This document shows positions 1 through 5,435 of a DNA stretch of 5,848 bases, piece after piece. Source of the DNA: Thermoprotei archaeon. GTDB lineage: Archaea; Thermoproteota; Thermoprotei_A; Sulfolobales; Desulfurococcaceae. Both the position numbers and the translations under genes were made by a program. How positions within the stretch are numbered: the first letter of the stretch is position 1; each line of letters opens with the position of its first letter. The DNA is taken from NCBI GenBank assembly GCA_003661825.1, contig QMWW01000074.1, positions 1 through 5,848 on the forward strand, given 5' to 3'. The notes under the pieces are model-generated. The model saw only the letters and a list, made by a program, of their open reading frames with translations. It was not told the DNA's origin and did no database searches.

Positions 1-36
1 AATATATAGTGTTTGATTCAAAGTTAATATTGTTTC
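1..36. other. Non-coding left edge, downstream of the protease gene
   Basis: These 36 AT-rich bases follow the stop codon of the minus-strand protease gene. On the minus strand they hold short T runs (TTTG, then ending TATATATT) but no hairpin. AATATATAG at 1-9 could be a TATA box for a gene outside the window, or part of a termination region. Nothing decides between these. Confidence 0.25.
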
Positions 37-1143
37 CTACAAAGGATATAGTGCTATAGCTAGTATAGCTAAGCTAGCAGCATTTACTAGGTGGGCTATC
101 TTCTTATTCTTTAATAGCTCGTAAAATATTCTTCCACCATCACTCACAAATATTGGAGCTGCATTGATTACTGCTAATCCAAGATTAACTACGTAAATCC
201 AAGTTACCAAGAACTGTATTGTAAGGGCTGCTCGTAGGCCAAAAGCTTCTATTAGATAGTCTACTGGTTTGTTAGCAAACGCTATACCAAGCCTCGTAAC
301 ATTCCATGGCTTAGATACAGTGACCTGTCTAACGGTTTTATCCGAGACCACTGTTAACGTGAAATTTATGCCTGGATATGTATTGTTATTTAAGTACTTT
401 GCAAGAAGGCTCCTAGTTAAAGGCTTGCCATCCATAGCTACAAGTATATCGCCGGGTTTAATCCCATAACTTTCTGCTAGACTACCTGGAATTACGTCTA
501 AGACCACTATTCCGTATTGACCCACAATGTTACCTAGTAGGAGTAAAGCTATTAAAGCAACTAAGTAATTGGATGTAGGTCCAGCTGCGAGAACCGCTAT
601 TTTGGACTTAGTAGATGCATAGGAAAATCTGTCTTCGTCGACTTCGGTGAAGGCTATTGGGAGAACAACTACTATAGCGAATCCTATGGATTTTACGCCT
701 ATGCCGTGTGAAAACGCTACACTTGCATGCATGACTTCATGTATGAAGGCAGCTATAGCTATAGCCACTATGAAATATATTAGCTGTTCACCGGTAATGT
801 TGACACCAGGGATAAGCAGCTGAACTTCCACGCCCCTGGAGATTAATCCTATTTTCCCCATTATATTGGATATCATGGTATAGTAAAATAGTATCAGTAC
901 TACAATGAATATAGGAATGTACACGTACGAGATCTTTCTATGGAGTCTAGAGGGTTTAACAGCTTTCTTCCGCCTATAGACTAAAACTACCCCATAGTAC
1001 AGCTTGAAGCCTTTTCGTGCTAGGACTCCTGGTTTAAATCTATATACTATATTGACTATAGACCAGAACGTAATAATTACAGCCGCGATAAGTAGTGTCT
1101 CGTGCAAACTGTACACACCATATTTACTGCTCAGCATAAACAT
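37..1143 (-). CDS. Site-2 protease-like membrane zinc metalloprotease (family M50) with PDZ domain
   Basis: Predicted intramembrane-cleaving metalloprotease of the S2P/RseP family, 368 residues, in the cytoplasmic membrane. The zinc motif HEVMH is at residues 135-139 inside a hydrophobic segment. The second metal-ligand motif is N327-x2-P330 followed by D335-G-G, the usual third ligand of M50 enzymes. The conserved AAGPxxN element is at 186-192. I see about seven hydrophobic segments, near 14-33, 73-92, 119-141, 151-166, 182-204, 304-328 and 349-367. A PDZ-like domain (about 211-278, with PGSLAESYGIKPGD at 219-232) lies between the two catalytic halves, as in archaeal S2P proteins. The substrate is unknown; family members cleave membrane-anchored regulators or signal-peptide remnants. 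Start codons ATG at 1143 and ATG at 1137 are both possible. The AT box near 1164 fits a leaderless message at 1137 slightly better. The protein ends directly after the last hydrophobic segment. It is divergent from the nucleotidyltransferase gene with a 51-bp gap. Family assignment is firm; biological role is not. Confidence 0.93.
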   Translation of the reverse strand: MFMLSSKYGVYSLHETLLIAAVIITFWSIVNIVYRFKPGVLARKGFKLYYGVVLVYRRKKAVKPSRLHRKISYVYIPIFIVVLILFYYTMISNIMGKIGLISRGVEVQLLIPGVNITGEQLIYFIVAIAIAAFIHEVMHASVAFSHGIGVKSIGFAIVVVLPIAFTEVDEDRFSYASTKSKIAVLAAGPTSNYLVALIALLLLGNIVGQYGIVVLDVIPGSLAESYGIKPGDILVAMDGKPLTRSLLAKYLNNNTYPGINFTLTVVSDKTVRQVTVSKPWNVTRLGIAFANKPVDYLIEAFGLRAALTIQFLVTWIYVVNLGLAVINAAPIFVSDGGRIFYELLKNKKIAHLVNAASLAILAIALYPL

Positions 1144-1158
1144 AAAGTTTCATGAAGT

Positions 1159-1168
1159 AATAAATATA
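1159..1168. promoter_or_regulatory. Candidate bidirectional TATA box between the protease and nucleotidyltransferase genes
   Basis: The 51-bp gap between the divergent start codons (1144-1194) has one clear AT-rich block, AATAAATATA, which reads TATATTTATT on the minus strand. Its centre is about 27 bp from the minus-strand ATG at 1137 and about 31 bp from the plus-strand ATG at 1195. Archaeal transcription usually starts about 26 bp from the TATA centre. Starts near 1138 (minus) and 1190 (plus) would therefore give leaderless or nearly leaderless messages both ways. No Shine-Dalgarno sequence precedes either ATG. The box is an imperfect match to the consensus, and sharing is an inference. 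Confidence 0.5.
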
Positions 1169-1194
1169 CACTAGCCCAGGCTTAGGTAACAGCC

Positions 1195-1914
1195 ATGGTT
1201 AGGGAAAAGATACGGAAGGTCCCAGAGTATAGAGAAGTAATCTACACGGAGGAGCACTGGAAGCTATTAAGCGAGCTTAGAAAGGAGGCGTCCAAGCTAC
1301 TAAGAGTTCTATACAGAAAGGGTTTACAGGCATTTGTACATGGTAGTATAGCACGTGGAGACGTGTGGAGAGGGAGCGATATAGATATAGTAATTCTAGA
1401 CACTGTTCCAAGTTATATTATTGAATATACTCTTGAGAACGGAGGATATAGTATATACGCAAGGTATATAGTAGTAGCTACCCCTATCAGTACTCCAAAG
1501 GCTTACATAACACTAGATAACGAAGAACGAAGAACCATAAGCTTTCCTCTCTATAAACTTAAAACCCGTGAATACGAGTTTTACAGGTTCGGCGGGTTGC
1601 TTGACTTAGAGGGATTAAAAAGAGATCTAAGAGTTCCAGGAGTAGATAAGAGGCTAGTGCTAATAGAGCCTACGCCAAGAGGACACTTAGAGTCGCCAGT
1701 CATAGACTATGAAAGCGTAGTTGCATCGAAACTTGGAATAAGCATTGAAACCGTCGTGGAGAGAGTAAGAGTTCTTAGTAAAAGAGACGAATTTGGGAGA
1801 ACAGGCGTATTCATAAAATACGAGTTAGCTCCTCACGAGAGCTTTGAGGAAGCAATTGAGAACATTGTAAAGAGAAACCCTCTCCTACGAGAATCCCTTA
1901 GACGCTACCACTAG
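1195..1914 (+). CDS. Predicted archaeal nucleotidyltransferase (Pol beta/MNT superfamily)
   Basis: A 239-residue soluble protein carrying the nucleotidyltransferase signature HGSIARGDVWRGSDIDI at residues 49-65. G50/S51 bind the nucleotide phosphates, and D62 and D64 are the expected metal ligands. A charged helical region (about 15-42) precedes it. After the signature comes a region unlike small MNT antitoxins, including a conserved-looking stretch KRLVLIEPTPRGHLESPV (152-169) and a C-terminal helical part. I believe it belongs to the uncharacterised archaeal family usually listed as COG1665-type predicted nucleotidyltransferases, but I cannot confirm this without a search. A third catalytic Asp is not obvious; D108 (AYITLDNE) is a candidate. 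There is no HEPN partner next to it, so a toxin-antitoxin role is not supported. An in-frame stop at 1183-1185 and no intervening start make ATG 1195 the first possible start. Its 3' end overlaps the convergent pelota gene by 17 bp. Substrate (tRNA, protein, small molecule) is unknown. Confidence 0.85.
   Translation: MVREKIRKVPEYREVIYTEEHWKLLSELRKEASKLLRVLYRKGLQAFVHGSIARGDVWRGSDIDIVILDTVPSYIIEYTLENGGYSIYARYIVVATPISTPKAYITLDNEERRTISFPLYKLKTREYEFYRFGGLLDLEGLKRDLRVPGVDKRLVLIEPTPRGHLESPVIDYESVVASKLGISIETVVERVRVLSKRDEFGRTGVFIKYELAPHESFEEAIENIVKRNPLLRESLRRYH
1898..1914. other. 17-bp tail-to-tail overlap of the nucleotidyltransferase and pelota coding regions
   Basis: The plus-strand gene stops with TAG at 1912-1914, while the minus-strand pelota gene stops with TAA at 1898-1900. 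The last five codons of each protein are thus encoded on opposite strands of the same DNA. The 3' ends of the two messages must be complementary over at least this stretch, and neither transcript can terminate before entering the other gene. Both endings look natural: pelota runs a few residues past its conserved LRFPL motif, and no frameshift is apparent. Confidence 0.9.
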
Positions 1915-2971
1915 CCTTGTATAATGGGAACCTCAATATAGCCACAAGACCTCCAAGCCCGTTTACCTCTATACACACATCAGAGTTTTCTGGAACCACG
2001 ATTACCTCTGCCCTACGTCTATAAGCTTCGTCGATCAAGTCATTAACTCTCCTCCGTAATTCATCATCATACGTCCTAATATAGCTCGAAGAAACCAATA
2101 GTTTTTCAACAGCGTTACTTTTGACAGCATATTCAACTTCTTCTAAACCATAGGCTACAAGTTCGGGATTTCTAACGAGAAGCCGTCTAAATAATTCCAG
2201 GTATTCGTGAGCTCTAATTATGCTTAGCTTACGAATAGCTTCTTTGATGCTATCCCTTCTGAGTACTTCGCTTAACCCGCTACAACCACCGATTGATACA
2301 GTATCACTTATAATTGTGAGGTTTTTCAAGCTCTTAAGTCTACTAACTATTTCTCGGGCAAGGCCGCCTGGACTAGCAGCTACTACTATCTTGATCCCAT
2401 ACTTTTCTATAATATCTATTAGCGTTTTAACGATTTTTTCGATGTACTTTTTTAACGTGATCGAGAATTTCTCCGGGTCTCGCTTACCGGGTAACCTCGA
2501 GCTTTCCTCTAGGAGAACCTGTACTCCTTGCTCCGAGATCTGAGCTATACATACCTCATCATAGTCTAGTGTAACGACGACTACTTTCTCTCTAGGTATA
2601 CTTGTAGACTCAAGCTTTCTTAGTTGGTGGGCATACCACTTATCCTTCCATATCACGAGCTTATCTCCTAGGTTTATATTGATTGTATGATGTTTCCCTT
2701 TGATCCCGTATCTTTCAGGACCTTCTACTACTATACCGTGTATCCGAAGCCTCTCAGTAAAGGGTTGGAATTCTAAATTAGTAACCTTGAGAGCTAAGGT
2801 CAAGGGTATCCTTTTGCTCTTACCGCTCTCACCTATTCTCACGTCACGAGTGGTATGTCCAACTACTACATCTCCGGGTTCAATAACATTATATAATACC
2901 CATAGATCATTCTCATTCTCTGGAATGAGCTCTATATAGCCCTTCTTGAGGTTCTTAGACAAAATCCTCAA
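1898..2971 (-). CDS. pelA: Archaeal pelota (Dom34) ribosome-rescue and mRNA-surveillance factor
   Basis: Cytoplasmic eRF1 paralogue of 357 residues, the usual archaeal length. It enters the empty A site of stalled ribosomes; in archaea it is delivered by aEF1A and works with ABCE1 to split the subunits. Three domains are visible. The N-terminal Sm-like domain (1 to about 125) contains KKGYIELIPEN at 9-19, LWVLYNVIEPGD at 23-34 and GPERYGIKGKHHTI at 84-97. The central eRF1_2-like domain (about 128-248) lacks the GGQ hydrolysis motif, as expected, and has SIGGCSG at 226-232. The C-terminal domain (about 250-350) contains YGLEEVEYAV at 274-283 and NGLGGLVAILRFPL at 337-350. The start is TTG at 2971, because an in-frame TAG lies two codons upstream and pelota proteins begin MRIL/MKIL followed by xxxLKKGYI. 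A TATA box at 2996-3003 places transcription start almost on this TTG, so a leaderless message is likely. A second in-frame TTG is at 2962. The gene is divergent from the polymerase. Confidence 0.96.
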   Translation of the reverse strand: MRILSKNLKKGYIELIPENENDLWVLYNVIEPGDVVVGHTTRDVRIGESGKSKRIPLTLALKVTNLEFQPFTERLRIHGIVVEGPERYGIKGKHHTININLGDKLVIWKDKWYAHQLRKLESTSIPREKVVVVTLDYDEVCIAQISEQGVQVLLEESSRLPGKRDPEKFSITLKKYIEKIVKTLIDIIEKYGIKIVVAASPGGLAREIVSRLKSLKNLTIISDTVSIGGCSGLSEVLRRDSIKEAIRKLSIIRAHEYLELFRRLLVRNPELVAYGLEEVEYAVKSNAVEKLLVSSSYIRTYDDELRRRVNDLIDEAYRRRAEVIVVPENSDVCIEVNGLGGLVAILRFPLYKASGSV

Positions 2972-2995
2972 ATCCTACCGCCTTAGCAATGTTCT

Positions 2996-3003
2996 AGATA
3001 TAA
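2996..3003. promoter_or_regulatory. TATA box for pelota, possibly shared with the DNA polymerase gene
   Basis: On the minus strand this reads TTTATATC, a good archaeal TATA box, preceded by AAACCTC as a possible BRE. Its centre is about 28 bp from the pelota TTG at 2971, which predicts transcription starting at or within a few bases of that codon. On the plus strand the same bases read GATATAAA and lie about 32 bp before the polymerase ATG at 3032. That would give a leader of a few bases if the box also works in that direction. The box sits within 2 bp of the midpoint between the two start codons. Confidence 0.6.
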
Positions 3004-3008
3004 AGAGG

Positions 3009-3016
3009 TTTAAATA
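3009..3016 (+). promoter_or_regulatory. Second TATA-like box upstream of the DNA polymerase gene
   Basis: TTTAAATA preceded by the purine-rich AAAGAGG (3002-3008) looks like a good crenarchaeal BRE/TATA pair on the plus strand. Its centre is only about 19 bp from the ATG at 3032. At the usual spacing transcription would start near 3036-3041, downstream of that ATG. This box is therefore either not the one used for the full-length protein, or the true start codon is the TTG at 3044. Confidence 0.4.
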
Positions 3017-3031
3017 CAATAAAATTAAACT

Positions 3032-5428
3032 ATGGGATGGGGATTGGAGCTTGAGTTTTACTTCTTAGATAACACATACGAGGTTGTAGGCCGAGAACCA
3101 CATATAATAATATGGGGCATTACACGTGATGGTAGAAGAGTAGTATTACGAGATAAAAGATTCAGACCTTATTTTTATGCTATCCTAGAAAACCATGCTA
3201 AACCCGATGCTGTCTCTAGGAGAATAAGAGCACTCTCAGATCCGGCTTCTCCCATAGTTAACGTAGAGCTCGTACATAAGAAGTATTACGGAGAACCGGT
3301 GAAGACGTTAAAAATCACTACCATGATACCAGAATTCGTTAGAAAGTATAGAGACCTGGTATCTCGAATACCCGGTGTACGCGAAGTCGTTGAAGCCGAC
3401 ATAAGGTTCAGTATGAGGTACATCATAGACCATGATCTACGTCCTTGTGGGTGGCATGTAGCTAAGGTAAAAGAAGTGTCAAAAAAGCCCATATACAGAG
3501 CTGATGCTGAATACGAGATCGTAGGCGAGATCAGAGCACTTGATGATAATACGGTACCAGAGGATCTTAGAGTAATAGCATTTGACATAGAAGTTTATAA
3601 TAAGTCCGGAACACCAAGGCCTCAGACAGACCCGATCATCATTATAGGAGTAGCTACTAATCAAGGAGAATTTAAGCAATTCCTAGCAAACGGTTATGAC
3701 GATAAAAAAGCGATACTAGAGTTCATAGAATACCTCAAGAAGGTTGATCCCGATATAATAGTTGGATACAATAGTAACGGCTTTGACTGGCCCTATCTAC
3801 TAGAGCGTTGCAGATACCTTGGGATAAAACTTGATGTATCGCGGAAAGTAGGGGCAGAACCCCAAACAAGCACGTATGGCCATATATCTGTGCAGGGAAG
3901 GGTTAATATTGACCTTTATAACTTTGCTGAAGAAATCCCGGAGGTTAAGGTTAAATCTCTCGAAAACGTTGCCGATTACCTAGGTGTCATGAAAAAATCA
4001 GAAAGAGTACTCATAGAGTTCCTCGAGATAACAAAATACTGGGATAACCCCCATCTCCGCAGTAAGTTACTCAAGTACAATGCAGACGACGTAAAATCCA
4101 CATATGGATTAGCCGAAAAGTTTCTTCCATTTGCCATACAGTTATCCAACATTACTGGGTTACCTTTAGACCAAGTTGGAGCAGCTAGTGTAGGGTTTAG
4201 GTTAGAATGGTATTTAATTAAACAAGCGTATAAGTATGGCGAATTAGCGCCCAATAGAGAGGAGAGGCCGCAGCAAAGCTACCGTGGTGCAGTAGTACTT
4301 AAGCCTTCAAAGGGTATTCACGAGAACATAGCAGTATTAGACTTTACAAGCATGTATCCAAGCATTATGATCAAATACAATGTAGGTCCTGACACGCTTG
4401 TTAGAGGAAAACCTTGTAACGATAGGGAACACTATATAGCCCCCGAGGTAACACAGTGTTTCCACAAGAGACCAATAGGTTTCTTTAAACGCGTTTTAGA
4501 AACCCTGATAAACCTCCGAAGAGCAATTAAGGAGGAGATGAAGAAGTATCCACCTACTTCATATACATATAGGCTTCTAGATGAGAGGCAAAAAGCATTA
4601 AAAGTTTTAGCAAACGCAACATATGGCTATACAGGCTGGACTTATGCACGATGGTATTGCCGTGAATGTGCTGAAGCCGTAACCGCGTGGGGTAGAGAGA
4701 CTATTACCAAAGCTATAGAGCTAGCGAAAAAACTCGGTCTTAAAGTAGTATACGGCGATACAGACTCTTTATTTATCGAGTATAGACGAAAGGAGATAAA
4801 CAAGCTCGTAGAAGAAGTTGAGAAAAAACTTGGCTTTGAAATAAAGATCGACAAGATCTATAGGAAGGTATTCTTTACTGAGGCTAAAAAGAGATATGCA
4901 GGCCTACTAAGCGATGGTAGGATCGATATAGTAGGATTTGAGGCTGTACGTGGAGATTGGGCAGAAATAGCTAAAGAAGTTCAAGAAAAAGTTACAGAGA
5001 TCCTATTAAAAGAGGGATCAGTAAATAAGGCTATAGAGTACGTGAAGGAAATTATTTCTAACTTAAAGCAAGGCAAGATACCTATAGAGAAACTGGTTAT
5101 ATGGAAGACTCTTACCAAGAAAATCGAAGAATATAGTGCTGAGGCTCCACATGTAGCTGCTGCACGTAAGCTGCTTAAAGCAGGGATTAAGGTCAGCGTG
5201 AACGATAAGATAGGATATGTAGTAGTAAAGGGGGTGGGGAAGATCTCTAGTCGAGCTGAACCCTACATATTCATAAAGGATCCGAGTAGGATCGATCCAA
5301 GTTATTACATAGACCACCAAGTTATCCCCGCAGCCCTTAGAATCCTGGGATGCTTTGGTATAACGGAAGCTCAGCTGAAAAAAGCTGTAACTCCTCAAAG
5401 AAGTCTATTCGATTATTTTAGAGGATAG
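3032..5428 (+). CDS. polB: Family B DNA polymerase with 3'-5' exonuclease, PolB3-like
   Basis: Complete replicative-type DNA polymerase of 798 residues. The N-terminal domain covers about 1-175. The proofreading exonuclease carries Exo I FDIEV (D185, E187), Exo II N247-x3-F251-D252 and Exo III Y349-x3-D353. Palm and fingers carry motif A DFTSMYPSI (D437, Y442), motif B K524-x3-N528-x2-Y531-G532 and motif C YGDTDS (D576, D578), followed by KKRY at 619-622. All catalytic residues are present and no intein interrupts motifs A, B or C. The ending QRSLFDYF (789-796) is a PCNA-binding PIP box (Q789, L792, Y795, F796). Cysteine pairs C462/C476 and C543/C546 have the spacing of the stabilising disulfides of thermococcal family B enzymes. 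The motif A context SMYPSIMIKYNVGPDT (440-455) resembles crenarchaeal PolB3 more than PolB1; this subtype call is from memory. ATG 3032 follows an in-frame TAA at 3026-3028; TTG 3044 is an alternative start. It ends 7 bp from the convergent dnaG. Confidence 0.97.
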   Translation: MGWGLELEFYFLDNTYEVVGREPHIIIWGITRDGRRVVLRDKRFRPYFYAILENHAKPDAVSRRIRALSDPASPIVNVELVHKKYYGEPVKTLKITTMIPEFVRKYRDLVSRIPGVREVVEADIRFSMRYIIDHDLRPCGWHVAKVKEVSKKPIYRADAEYEIVGEIRALDDNTVPEDLRVIAFDIEVYNKSGTPRPQTDPIIIIGVATNQGEFKQFLANGYDDKKAILEFIEYLKKVDPDIIVGYNSNGFDWPYLLERCRYLGIKLDVSRKVGAEPQTSTYGHISVQGRVNIDLYNFAEEIPEVKVKSLENVADYLGVMKKSERVLIEFLEITKYWDNPHLRSKLLKYNADDVKSTYGLAEKFLPFAIQLSNITGLPLDQVGAASVGFRLEWYLIKQAYKYGELAPNREERPQQSYRGAVVLKPSKGIHENIAVLDFTSMYPSIMIKYNVGPDTLVRGKPCNDREHYIAPEVTQCFHKRPIGFFKRVLETLINLRRAIKEEMKKYPPTSYTYRLLDERQKALKVLANATYGYTGWTYARWYCRECAEAVTAWGRETITKAIELAKKLGLKVVYGDTDSLFIEYRRKEINKLVEEVEKKLGFEIKIDKIYRKVFFTEAKKRYAGLLSDGRIDIVGFEAVRGDWAEIAKEVQEKVTEILLKEGSVNKAIEYVKEIISNLKQGKIPIEKLVIWKTLTKKIEEYSAEAPHVAAARKLLKAGIKVSVNDKIGYVVVKGVGKISSRAEPYIFIKDPSRIDPSYYIDHQVIPAALRILGCFGITEAQLKKAVTPQRSLFDYFRG

Positions 5429-5435
5429 CGAAGTG

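Noticed and set aside
37..100. AT/GC palindromic run around the end of the protease gene (repeated GCTATAGCTAG-like blocks)
   Set aside because: It is explained by Ala/Ile/Leu codons (GCT, ATA, CTA) in the last hydrophobic segment; a similar run near 750-770 encodes another membrane helix.
1868..1881. T/C-rich stretch on the minus strand just after the pelota stop as a terminator
   Set aside because: It is only a mixed TTTCTCTTT run within the nucleotidyltransferase gene and encodes its conserved-looking C-terminus; too weak to annotate.
1195..1914. MNT/HEPN toxin-antitoxin system
   Set aside because: The nucleotidyltransferase motif is present, but the protein is much longer than MNT antitoxins and no HEPN gene is adjacent; both neighbours are unrelated conserved genes.
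2220..2939. Open plus-strand reading frames opposite pelota
   Set aside because: They are low-complexity Ser/Leu-rich antisense shadows of a clearly conserved gene, with no promoter or recognisable domain.
4330..4790. Intein in the polymerase gene
   Set aside because: The usual archaeal insertion points at motifs A, B and C are continuous (DFTSMYPSI, NATYG, YGDTDS).
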